Positions 1 to 11,700 of a stretch of DNA of 64,000 nucleotides are shown here, piece after piece. Position 1 is the stretch's first letter; the number at the start of each line of letters is the position of its first letter. The DNA is from Gymnorhina tibicen (taxonomy: Eukaryota > Chordata > Aves > Passeriformes > Artamidae). The notes below the pieces were generated by a model. It saw only the letters and a list, made by a program, of their open reading frames with translations, was not told the DNA's origin and ran no database searches. The stretch spans positions 62,001-126,000 of the forward strand of contig VXAZ01006360.1 of NCBI GenBank assembly GCA_013399875.1, given 5' to 3'. The position numbers and the translations under genes are program-made.

Positions 1-1906
1 GCACCTCCAGATCCTGAAACAGGGTGTAAAAGACCATGCACACTGCGGCATAAGTGTGGGAAGAAGAAAATAAAACCACCCTCACAAATGAAAATATGGA
101 ATCTCTGCTGCACCACCGGTGACTCAGACCTGCTTCTTTCACCCCTGCCAAGAAATTCAGGACACCTCCTCTTCAGAAATCTCTGGCCATGTTACTGAAA
201 TACCTGCACTTCCCAAATTCTGTCAGAAAGTGCACATATCCTCTTTCCAGATCTCGGCAGCATAAATCAAATGATTCTGTGAGGAATAATCCGGGGTCTA
301 GGGTTCCTGTGGCTCCGTTACATACTCCACAATAGCTCAGCAACAGATGCTGTTGGTAGGAACTCAGTGTATGTACTGCACAGAGGAATTTTCACTGAAG
401 CAAATCGACTTCGCTATGAAGGATGTTGGAAAGCTCATGTGTGGGAGGAGAGGAAAGGTTCCTGTGTCTCCACCACAGCTTCCACAAAATCCCGGTGTGT
501 CTCAGCTGCTTTGAGTGGATCCTATTGCCTGGGTGCTGGGGTTCAGGGACAGAGTGAGTTTTTCTCTCCGAAGAATGTGGATGACTTTGTAGATTATAAT
601 TACTCAAACTGTATCCTGCTGCTCCTCAGGAGCGAAGGAGCTCTCCCTTCTGCTTGACTGTTGGCCAACTGAAATGACTTTGGTTTGGGGAACAGGAGAA
701 GGCCAGAGCTGTGACCTATGAAACAGATCTGTGAATCTCTTGGTTTATAAATCCCAGCAGAGAGAGGCTGGCCCCCTTATGACAGCTGCCTGTAAAACCT
801 GTGACCTGACAGCGAACAAAATGTCAAGTCCTCTTAACAAAGGAAGCAGTAGACTGCTGCTCAAAGAGAGGAAGTTCTCAAGTAGGTATTTTGTCATTTA
901 AGTGACACTCTTCCCTACTGAATGCAGGCTTCATCGCAGCATTTCCTACTATTGTTGCCGAGCATCTGGATTCCTGCTGCTCCCCTCCAGGGGCTGGTGA
1001 TACTTCTCCAGAAGTTTCAAGCACATAATTAGATTGCTACCTTAGTAAGCAGAATTTCCTGGAGGGGAAGCACATTGCAGCACTGTTCCACAACTTGCCT
1101 AAGCTGCCAGCAAGAGCCAAGGAGAAGGCTGGTTCTTGAATCTACAAGGATCTGCAAATTCAGCTGGCCCAGAGTGCACAGCAGTAGAAGTTTGGCAGGG
1201 CTCTGACATAGGAGTTGCATGTATTTAATAATATGTTTTGGATAGCAGAGTCCAAGAAGAGCTGGGCTGCAATTTGGCAGGAAACTGGACCAAACTAACA
1301 GCTTGGTGTTGCCAGCAGGCTGTGATCCTATTCCCATCTTCCTCCTCATCCTTCTCCCATCAGAGCCTTCTGTTCCTTCCATGGAATTGCTTGGTGTGGA
1401 GCTCATCCGAACATGCCAGGTGACCAACAAAGCTGACTCCTAAGCTCAGGAGACCACTTACTTTTTTGCTGGCTTTGTTTTCTGATGCAAATAGTGAGGC
1501 AAACTGACCCACTCTTAAACTAAGTGCAAGATGAATGCTGGAATTGGTGCAAGATAAGTATTAATGGCATGTGCCTATGTGGGAGGAAATGCAGGACAAA
1601 AAAAGAGGAGCAGCCCCCCTCCAGCAGCAGCAAACTCTTAAATTGCATTCAGCATCATATGAAACCCCACCCTTGGGCCTTGCTCGTTGCCAAGTCCTTT
1701 TTTTTTTTTTTAACTCGCAGAGCCCTACAGTGGGTGATATCTAATTTATTTTGTGACTCAGTGTGCATTTCAAACACATTTATTTCACAGGAGGTATGGA
1801 TGATGGCAACCCACTGGGCAGATAATAGGCCAAACTGTACTTTGGAGTATGATTCCAACACAGCAGAAGCTGCTCTAAATTTGGGCTACTGCTGCCTGAT
1901 TCCCCT
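1..1906. other. Intergenic DNA, no gene recognised
   Basis: No exon of a recognised protein and no repeat family was identified here. The open frames are short and lack domain-like composition or splice continuity. A 15-base T run ends at about 1711. By human synteny ITM2B would lie to the left on the minus strand, but none of its exons is visible. Confidence 0.6.
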
Positions 1907-2338
1907 CCCTCCATCTCACACATATCTTCTTTTCCTGCACGTTCTGGCCTTATGTTTTCCATAGCATTTGTGCCAGTGGAACCAGAAGACGAACTATGCC
2001 CAGGGAGCTGACCTAACTAAAATCTAACCTGTCCTGAGAATTTTTTCCCTTGGAAATCTGTTTTCTGTATTGGACCACTGCACAAGTCCATCTCATTAAA
2101 GGAACAGGGTACAAACATTTAGCCCTCCATCTCACACATATCTTCTTTTCCTGCACGTTCTGGCCTTATGTTTTCCATAGCATTTGTGCCAGTGGAACCA
2201 GAAGACGAACTATGCCCAGGGAGCTGACCTAACTAAAATCTAACCTGTCCTGAGAATTTTTTCCCTTGGAAATCTGTTTTCTGTATTGGACCACTGCACA
2301 AGTCCATCTCATTAAAGGAACAGGGTACAAACATTTAG
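1907..2338. repeat. Perfect 216-bp tandem duplication
   Basis: Bases 1907-2122 are followed immediately by 2123-2338. The two copies read identically by eye over the whole 216-bp unit; identity extends one more base and stops at 2340. The unit is ordinary unique-looking sequence and begins with CCCTCCATCTCACACATATC. It matches no repeat family I know. Perfect identity implies a very recent duplication, a copy-number variant, or an assembly duplication. Confidence 0.95.
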
Positions 2339-2828
2339 CTGATGGTGTAAACAAAGGAAGAAAGATACCTTGCATTTTTAACAGTATTTCAATGTGTGGT
2401 AAGTGAGTTTTCAAACTTAGGCACTAAGAACAAAAGGGGACTATTCACACGGGACTAAAGATGGAGCATTTCATCTCTAGGCAGGTACGCAAAGACTTTA
2501 GTTCATGAGCTTGATTTAGGCATCTCTCACCCTTTCCAGGAACTGAGGAAGTTAGGTAGTGGTGCATACTTTTCCTACGAACAAAACCTCTGAATGAGGG
2601 AGAGCAGCATCTCTTGAAACCAGACAGAGGGAAAGACAAGGCAGAGAAGAGCTGAGACTCTTCTTCTCATATTTAGACTTCTCTGTGTGTGAGATTGGAA
2701 CATATTTTGATCCCTCCTTCCTTTCATTTGTTTCTAGATTTAGGTAATTAGCTCTGCCCTGGGAAATGAATATGTCCTGCTGAAAAGTGGACTCCAAGGA
2801 AAAATAGGCAATAATTTAAATATCCAGT

Positions 2829-3882
2829 TGTCGTGGGTTGACACTGGCTGGATGCTGCTCAGTTACTGCCCTCTGCAGCTGGATAGAGGGGAGAAAATTT
2901 AACAAAGGGTTCATGAGTTGAGATAAGGACCTGGAGAGGTCATTCATCAAATATCGTCAAGGGCAAAACCAGGCTGGACTTAGAGATATAAAGTGAATGT
3001 ATTACTAATAAAATCAGAGCAGGGTAAAGAGAGGTAAAATAAGCTCTTAAAAGAACACCTTAGCCACCCCAACCCCTCTCTTCTTCCCACCAACTGTGCA
3101 GGGAGACAGGGAATGGGGGTTTCGGTCAGTTCATTACCTGTGGTTTTTCTCTCACTGCTCAAGAAGAGGAGTCGTTCCCCTGCTGCACTGTGGGGTCCCT
3201 CCCACGGGAGACAGTTCTCCATGAACTTCTCTGATGTCACTCCATCTCACAAGCAGGAGCTCCCTGTGACCTGCTGCAATGTGAATCCTTCCCACGGGAA
3301 ACAGTCCCCCTCAAACTGCTGCGGCATGGGTCGCTCTTCCAGGAGGTGCAGTCCTCCAAGGACAGGCTGCTCCAGCATGGGAGCTGGGCCTCTCTCTCCA
3401 CAGGTCTTCCACAGGTCACAGGCATCCACCCGCTCTGGCGTGGGCTCCTCCACAGGCTGCAAGTGGATTTCTGCATCCCCCCATGGATCCTCCATGGGTG
3501 GCAGGGGCACAGCTGCCTCCCCATGGTCTGCACCAGGGGCTGCAGTGGAACCTCTGCTCTGGCACCTGGAGGACATCCTCCCCCTCCTTCTCCACTGACC
3601 TTGGTGTCTGCACAGTTGTCCTCTCACATGTTCTTACTCCGCTCTTCTCTAGTCAAAATTAAAACTGTGCAATCACCTTTGTTTAGATTTCTTCTTAAAT
3701 ACGTTATCACAGAGGCTCTACTGCCATTTCTAATTGGCCCAGCTGTGAACAACAGCACGTCCATCTTTGGAGCCATCAGGGATTGGCTCTGCAGGACATG
3801 GTTAGAGCTTCTAGCAGCTTCTCTCAGAAGCCACCTCTGTGGCCCCTCAATACCAAAAACCAGGCCATGTGAAACCAATACA
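2829..3882 (+). mobile_element. Avian endogenous retrovirus LTR (solo, about 1.05 kb)
   Basis: The element starts TGTCGTGGGTTGACACTGGC and ends CCAATACA, the TG...CA ends of a retroviral LTR. Inside are features of a familiar neoavian LTR family: the GGTTCATGAGTTGAGATAAG stretch, a purine-rich segment with AATAAAATC near 3006, a GC-rich middle built from degenerate CTGCTCCAGCATGGG / CCTCCCACGGGAGACAG units (about 3170-3560), and a 3' part containing TATCACAGAGGC and GCTTCTAGCAGCTTCTC. No gag, pol or env coding sequence lies beside it, so it appears to be a solo LTR. Flanking target-site duplications are not obvious (CCAGT before, AATGA after). Frames such as 3113-3598 and 3346-3897 come from the repeat and are not genes. 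The family name is from memory and unverified. Confidence 0.8.
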
Positions 3883-3889
3883 AATGACA

Positions 3890-4400
3890 TTAAATGAAAT
3901 GTCAAACACCGAAAATTCTGAAGTAAAGTCAAAACAACAAAATGGAGCGGAAGAGATAGGAAGACCATCATATTGAGCCGAAACTTCAACAAATGATTTT
4001 CAAAGAAACCTCGAGATTTCATTTCCATTCAGAATTTTTGCATTTTCCAGTTTCATTTTGTGTCATTATATTACCTTTCCTCTCTTTTCATTTCCATTCA
4101 TTCTTTGATTTCTCATTTCCTTTCATGAAATGAAACTCGAGGTTTCATTGAAAATCATGTCATGAAGTTTTCGCTCATTTTGATGCACTTCCTGCCTTTC
4201 CATTCCTTTTCATTGGTTTCACTTCATTTCAGAGTTTTCCGTTTTTCCAATTTCGTTTCATGTCATATTTCCTTCCCTGTCTTTCCATTACACTTCATTC
4301 TCTGATTTCAAGATTTCATTCCTTTTCATGAAAAAAAAATTGTGCAAGGAAATCAAACGAGAAAACAAGAAATGAAGGTAAAGGAATAGATAGGAAAGGA
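3890..4400. repeat. TTTCATTTC-rich palindromic/satellite-like repeat
   Basis: The block is built from degenerate TTTCATTTCC-type words in both orientations. Its core arms are 3990-4015 and 4136-4161, each running through CTCGAG and about 23/26 complementary. Weaker complementarity extends outward to about 3900 and 4250. The segment starting at 4030 recurs at about 4230 as a diverged direct copy, giving a period near 200 bp. The 3' end (about 4300-4400) folds back again. No coding potential is visible. It fills the gap between two LTRs and could be a decayed satellite or foldback element. Confidence 0.75.
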
Positions 4401-4410
4401 AATAAAATGA

Positions 4411-4909
4411 TGTAGTGTTTAGATCTTGGCTGGGTGACAGGTGTCCACTAAACCGCTCTATCACTCCCCTTCCTAGTGAGATACGAGAGGGAATAGGATG
4501 GAAAACATCTCACAGGTTGAGATAAGGCGATTTACTAAAGCGAAGGAAAACCAAACAAGTGAAAGTTTTTGCCTCAGCACACGTAGCGGTTTCTCTGGAA
4601 GGCAAACATTGTAGAGTAACAAATGGCCCCCCTTCTTCCTCCCTCCCTTAGCTTTATCTGAGCTGATGCCATATGGTGTGGAATATCCCTTTGGTTAATT
4701 TGGCTCAGCTGACATGGTTGTGTCCCCTCCCAGGATCTTTCCCACAAATAGCCCCTTGATAGGGGAAGGAATGTTAGAGGGAGAGCACAGCTCAGCAGTA
4801 GCCAAAAACTGGTGTGGTATCAACACCCTTCCAGCTACCAATGCAAACCACAGCACTGCAAGGGCTGCTAAGGAAAACAACTAATTCTATCTCAGTCAGG
4901 CCCAATATA
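4411..4909 (+). mobile_element. Second avian ERV LTR, degenerate
   Basis: The element begins TGTAGTGTTTAGATCTTGGC and continues with AGGTGTCCACTAAACCGC and CTCTATCACTCCCC, which recall the 5' end of a common avian ERV LTR. The 3' half has further hallmarks: GATGCCATATGGTGTGGAAT, TCCCTTTGGTTAATTTGGCT, CTCAGCAGTAGCCAAAAACT, TCAACACCCTTCCAGC and a CCCAATATA end where CCCAATACA is expected. It looks like a different LTR family from the one at 2829, and older, with a decayed terminal CA. No internal retroviral genes are attached. Confidence 0.72.
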
Positions 4910-7900
4910 CCAGTCAAAGAAAAAAGAGGCCAGGGTTTTCCTCAGAGGGACAATGTTCAAACCTGCAGTTCCCTTCCCAAAACAGAGCCAGTAGGCTAAG
5001 CTGCATGACCCTTCTCAGCTACAGCAGAGATTACTAGACAAAAAAGAAACCCCAATGAAGAATCACAAAGCCAGGAAAAGCACAAGCGATAATAGGAAGC
5101 CCAACTCTGTACCTTAATTATAGAGGTGGTCCCCTGAGAAATGGAAGTCTTGGGTACCAGTCCTTGCTTTTAGCATAGTTTTTTAATCCAGTGACTCCTT
5201 AAAGCAAACCACATAATTCCAGGGGCAGGGCCATAGGCAAGATATTAATTCTGCTTACTTACTAAATTCTTTGATTTTTTAAAACACAAGACATTTGTAC
5301 AGTTGTTAATAACATGCTGCAAATGCCCAACAGCTCCAAGCAGGAAAGAGAATGAATGCTTTGTTATTCTAGGAAAATAGATGTGTATTTTTACTGTAGT
5401 CATAACAAAGGAGGCTTCAAGCATTCCTCTACATGCCAGTTGGGCTGTTTATCTCATCACAGATATTCATCTGCCTGCAGACTGTAATTTCTTTCTGTGT
5501 TCATATGTGATGCATTCTGACAGCTTTTCTACAGTTAAAATTTGGTATTTCAAGAAATCCATTCACAGTCTGGCTTTGAATATAGCACGTGCAGTTACTT
5601 CAGCTTCCGCATCGCTTTCCATTTTACTTTCAGCAAAATTTGGTTAGCATATTCTTCTACATGTGTGAAATTTCAAATTGGAAAGGACTTGTTTCAATTC
5701 TCCTTCTCTTAATGGAACCTTTTCATCTCTCCAAAAGATAGAGGAAATGGGGTGTGACTGAGAGTTAGATTCCCTTCCTACATACTGTTACTTCAGGAAA
5801 ATAGTGCACATCAGGTGTTTGGAAGTGAACACCTGAGGTTGTTTCAGCAGGAGGTAGGATTGCCAGAGGTCAGTCTGAAACTAGGGACACTGCATGGCTT
5901 CTCCAGCTAACCTACTGCTGATGTTCAGATGTTGAAACAAACCACAGCATTTTGTTTTCATAAAAACAAGCCTGGGCACGTGAGATTAACAGCAAACACT
6001 TGTAATAAGGACCGCAACAGAGACACTAAAATTATAGTAAAAAAAGGGCAAAACTACACTCTCTGCAAAAAAATTAAGGTTTAAAGGTTTTAAAGTTTTA
6101 ATGGCAGAATTTATCAAACTCTGAAACCTTTTCTAACTGCTTATGTCTGAACAGAATTTAAATATCATCTCCTTGCATAAACAATTTTAAAAATCTGTGT
6201 TGAGTCCTACTCTAGTTCACAAAGTTCTGTAGCATTAGGCTACTATTTAATTTGTCATTTCTTTTTTTTTTTTGTCAGCACCTATGTTCAGGCCAGGAAG
6301 AGGAGCTTGGCAAGAAAGAGGATTATTGATTTAGGATTTTATCTCTGCAGAATCTGGCATGGTCTTCTGTTTTGAGATTGCACGTTAGTACCTGGATTGT
6401 CTAGGTACTAAGTGAGAGAGAGAGGCAACCGTTTGTCTAGGAAGATGACAGAACCAATGGCACCTGTGAATTCACAAGCCAGGAGCTTTGTGTTGGTCTC
6501 TCATAAGCAAGGGACAATTTTGTAGGTATCTGATAGCCTGAGAGAAGTAGAAATCCCATAGAGATAGGATAGCCTTTTCACAGAGACAAAAGCAACCCTG
6601 TTTACGAAATATCTGTTTCCTAAAAAATAAATTTTAAAACTTGTATTATACGTATTTATATATTATATAAAGACAGGTACTGTGAGTTAATAGAGAAAGA
6701 GGGCCTCAAGTCCCTAAACCAACACAAGACATGTGGCCACATGCAGAATGCATGTCTGGAATACTATCATTATGCTCTTTGCTTGGGGGTCTGGAGGAAT
6801 GTGTCATGGTTGTCTTCTGGCCTGGGTGTATTTCCCCCATGAATCAAAGGTGCAAAGAAGTGGGTGAGGCAAAAGGATAGACTGGTGCACATCCAAGGCT
6901 CACCCTGACATACCAGATATGTGTTTGGACTTGGGACTACTGCAGAGGCACTCCTGCCTTCTGCTATTTACCCCATAAGATTCTTTGATGTTGCTGGCAC
7001 GTAGCAGAAAGGTTCAGTCGCTGCTGTGAGGAAAAGCACAGCATAGTGCCACCTCCAGCACTAACTTGTAACCTACCCTGGATGTGTAGGGAGATGGAGC
7101 TGTTGGGTGACTGCAGAAGGATACTCTACTGTGACAGTGGAATGGTCAAATCAGAAGCAACCCAAATAGTTCATACAACTGCATACAATTCCATAAACAT
7201 CCTGCCTGCATCTATGCTGAATGCAATTCTGTTCTTGTGAAGATGCTCAAAGAACAGTAGAATTACATTGTGTTGTAAAGGACAAAATGTCACAGCTTGG
7301 AAGGCAGAAGCACTTGGCAGAGTGACCAGCATCTAGAATAAATGTACTTGAGCAGTCCTAGCACAAATGTGTTCTCAAGTACTCTGTCCTGCAAGACAGA
7401 GGAATCTGCCAGGTACTGTATACTCAGGCCACAATCTACCAAACAGCTTAAATATGTTCTTAATTGGAAGCAATGAGCCTAAAGCCCAAAGTTAAACACA
7501 GGGAGAGGCATGCTACTGAACTGAGGGAAAAAAACCTTCAGCACTTCACAAGGTCAACCCTTAGCAAAATTGGACCTTAATTTCTTGAAGTACCATAATT
7601 GTTCATGTGTCTTTGAGCCTTGAATTTGGAAACGAGGGTGACTGTTATTTTAAGGTGTATGACTCAGGCCCTGAGTAACCAGAACAAAATCAGAGACAAG
7701 TGAGAATTAGAAGCACAAGAGATACTGTGGGGGAAGAAGCAAGCGACTGAGTAAGAGGGTTCCCTGAAGTGAACTCCTTGCCACACTACCTGCAAATGCT
7801 CATAACTCACTCCTATGGCATTCTTTTCATTGCCAACCTTATTACCAGATAACATAAGTGTCATTTATGAAGCACCTGGGGACAAGAAATACATGTGATC

Positions 7901-8555
7901 CCAGCCTGGCCACCTTCCCTCCTACTGTAATGACCACACAGCTCTTACTGGGATGGGGGCAGGGCAAGGCAGGCAGTATGAAACGCATTCGGTGAGGTTA
8001 AGAGAAATGAAAACATGTAAATTATTCTCCTGTCATGACACTTTTCGAGGTCTGTAAAGATGTGACAGATTGTACTGGTTGCTTTTCATATTCTGTATTC
8101 CAGTGTGCATTTTGCATATATGCCTTATGTGCTCAAGTTCATGCCTACAAAGCGGCTTTTAACGAAGCATTTTCCAATGCTGGCATTGTCATTTGCATAA
8201 CACATGAAATGTTGACAGGCAGCATGGAGCTGAGCAAGGTTCTGTGCCTTTACAAGGCACAAGAAACAAGTCCTAGCACAAGAAATTTATATTTAACAGG
8301 TAAAAAACCCAAAATAATTTCAAAATACCCTGGATATCAGGGATACATTTATCTTAATCATGTATGAACTCTTGTCAGATTACTTTCATTGACTGCCACC
8401 TATCTAGCACAAGGTGGCATGATAAGACTGCATGGCTTTTGATGATCTTATGTCAGTACTAAGATGCAGTTTGAGCTAAAAAGGAAACGTGATATGAGTA
8501 AACATGAACTGTAGTTAGGATTTTTCCACTAGAGGAGAGTTTGGTGTGAATTTAA
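4910..8555. other. Intergenic DNA, nothing recognised
   Basis: Mostly AT-rich single-copy sequence. A T run lies near 6260-6273, and an AT-rich patch with TATATA words lies at 6620-6670. No exon, RNA gene or repeat family was recognised. The 110-codon frame at 8035-8367 shows no familiar domain. Confidence 0.55.
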
Positions 8556-8700
8556 CATAGAAATCATAGAAATCATCTTAGAAATCAGAATGGTTTGGGT
8601 CGGTAGGGACCTTAGAGACCATCCAGTTCCAACCCTCCTGCCATGGGCAGGGACACCTTCACCTGGATCAGGTGGCTCAGGGCCCCACCCAGCCTTTGAG
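8556..8700 (-). mobile_element. CR1 LINE 3' fragment (antisense)
   Basis: The piece reads GAATGGTTTGGGTCGGTAGG, then GACCTTAGAGACCATCCAG, then CTGCCATGGGCAGGGACACC. This is the reverse complement of the conserved CR1 3' end. It is preceded by repeated AGAAATCAT words corresponding to the CR1 3'-terminal short repeats. Similarity fades after about 8700, so the copy is short and 5'-truncated, as most CR1 copies are. Confidence 0.85.
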
Positions 8701-11700
8701 AAATGGTCTCTGATTCTTCAATGACAATGCTGTTGAGTGGCTTCATCCTTTTTGGAAGCAGATAAGGTGACCCTCTAAAGAGCTCTGTTGGCCACCTGAA
8801 AGCATCCTCATGAGTCATTGCTGAAGAATGTCTTTTCAATGGGCTTTCAGTATCTATGCTTGTGGACGATCAAAACTACAGAAACAACACTTCACTTGGC
8901 CTACCACTAACCCTGAACAACTCATCTATACACACAAGAAGTCTGCCAGCACTTAAATGACAGCAGAGTCCCTTTCTGCATGATATGTTAATATCCAAAT
9001 AAATGGCAGAGCCCTGAAGTAGAGATCCACGCAAGGCCTGTTTCATAAAGACTACTGATCGTAGTCTTTCCCAGGCTTAATAGCTATGAACTCTCCCCTC
9101 AATCCACAATTTAGTAGTTTGTTAGATTTCAGAATGTCCCATGGGATCCTATTTGGCTGCTGAGTACAAGTCATTCTGTAATTGCTTGGAATAGTGTATC
9201 ATACTGTTTTCTCAGCTGCCAGTAAAAACTTTCCTCAGTTCTCCCAAGACTTTTCTTTCGTAAGAGTTTTACCTCTGCCTATCTCCAACTGCTAGCAGAG
9301 AAACCACTTTTTTCATTTTTGCTCATGTAGGTTTCTAAATAAATCTTCCATTTTATCTTTACCCTAGAACTCAGTCTTCACAACTAATTTAAGCCAGGTA
9401 CCTCTATTTCTGGCTGGTGTTCTGCTCTTTCTGAATCTCAGCACAGAAGCTGATGCTGATGTCAGGTATTTGAAAACCTGTCTGGAAGTTGCATTAAGCA
9501 GGTGAAAATCTGAGCAGCATCTTGGAGATTAGAAGATGAACTCACCCAGTTAAAAGACAGGTGACCCAGTCTAAATGGGAAGAGATGACAGCTTTATCTT
9601 TAGCAGGCAATGGGGCACAATAAAACGATGAGGGAGATGTGGGAAGAGATTCATTCTAAGTAAATTACAACTCCTATCAGCCTAGCTGGGATTTAGCATG
9701 TGGGAGAGCAGGGACTGCAGCTGTCATCACTACCCTTGGATTTTTTTCTGAGGGGAAGTAAACAACTCTAAATTTCAGCCTGGCTTCTACAGAAGCTTGT
9801 GTGGGTGTCCCAGTAGTTTTTGGTAAACAGGTTACAGCAGGAGCCACCAGGAAAATGAGATTTTCTTTCCAAATAAACAAGTTTAACTTAATAAAGACTC
9901 AAAATTACTATGTGTTGGGGGGTTACCCCAGGAGTCTCATTATCTCTAATTGGATGTTTTATTTCATGAAGTAGTCAGCATTAACTTTTAGCTTGGTGAG
10001 GTGAAAATCTCATATTTAATTGCCCCCAAATTTTCCTCTATTCCTGGGAACACTTGGCAGGATTGTGAATATCTCTAGTGGCCAAGCTGTCAAACAAGCT
10101 TTTCCTTTTCAAAGGACATTCTTTTTCCTTTCCTTCTTTTTTTTCCCCTCCCCTCACTATCCAGGGCCAATTTTGGTTCTCTTTCTCACCCAACACCTCC
10201 TACTTCATAGGCAGCACTGGTCCCCACAAGCCCTCCAGCAGACTGAAAGCAAGGACTGCTTTCTGCCTGGGTGACTTCCTGTCTTGAGGGCTCTGTGCCC
10301 AAATTTGCACCAGCAGAAATCAGCGTAACTCAAGTTTAATATAGCTCAAAGCAGAGCTAATTCTGTGCTGAAGCAGTCTGGAATGGCATACCAAACTCTG
10401 GTTTTGGCCATATGTACTAGTGTTTCACACTCCTTCCCCCCAAAAAATAAGTTTTGGCTCATAGTATTATCTATTTTTATCTCATCTTTAACCTATTCTA
10501 AAATTACATCAGTTAAGCAAAGCCACCCTTTTCATTTCCTTTATCTCATTGGTCTAAAATCACTATCCAACGTAAGTGAGCAGGGAAACAGAAATTTCTT
10601 TTTAAATAGCAATAAGAAATGGGTGATTTATCAGACACATTTCAAAATATTAATGGTGTAAAGACATCTTGATAAATGAGGGATGATTATTCTCATCTTC
10701 ACAGACCAAAGTACAGCTGTGAAATCCTTCCAAGCAGTGCTCAAGATGTTTGATTTCTATTTTAGTTGATATTTGACAGAACGGATTTTATTTTTATATT
10801 ATCTAGGGGAAGTGAAAATGAGTATTTGTTCTGTCCTTTTTCCTTCTTGCTCTCCTTGCTTATCCTCCTGCCTTTTTATTTGTAGTGATTGCAATGCTTT
10901 ATTGCACATGGTCCTGAGAGCCTTCTGGAGTTATGTATCTTCTGTAGTCAGTATTTTTCCTTCTTATTTTAAGGTGTGGCAAATCCAACAGTTGCCAACT
11001 GAACACTTGATGCCTAGTGCCTGGAATGTCTAAATAAAAAGACAGCTGAAAAGCACTGTAGCCTGGAAAAGACACAGATTTTAGTTGAAACACAAACCTG
11101 CTTTGGCCTTCTTAGGCGAGTTTCTCTACAGCTCAGCTTCCAAGTTCTAGAGTGATCCTCTAGTTCATGAAAAGTAAAGTAGGAACACCTGAAGTTAAGA
11201 AATCACAATCTTATGTTGGAAGAAAAGGCTTTGCACTAGAGGAATCCTAGGTCTGAACTGCACTGAATTATGAATAAGAGACGGGGAAGACTTCACTTTT
11301 CAGCACTAGTCCACAGTCCCATGAAATAAGTTGTAACTAAAGCCACGCTCTGAAGGCATGGTTCCATGTGATGAGGTTAGAGTTCACTCTCTAACACGGA
11401 AGGAAATGAACACCCTCTCCCAAATTAAATATTCTTCAGTCTGGTTATTGAATTGAAGTGGCTCGTGGACCATATGGCAAACACCAAGGCGGAGCTAAGG
11501 GTGGGTGAAAATCTGCAGTTGGGAAATGAGAAGTCAGCAACATCTCAGCCTCTTGGCCTTGGTGAACTATTAGATCAGATCAGCTGTTCTTAGACCTGTC
11601 GAGAGGAATCAGTTTGCTCTGCAGATCATCACTTCAAGGCCCATTCTGGAAGAGACAAGACTCAACTGAACAAGATAAAATAAGCTACTTTTGCTTGTGC

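Noticed and set aside
3113..3897. Open frames of 98-183 codons at 3.1-3.9 kb
   Set aside because: They lie wholly inside the LTR. Their Cys/Ser/Pro-rich composition comes from the degenerate tandem units of the repeat.
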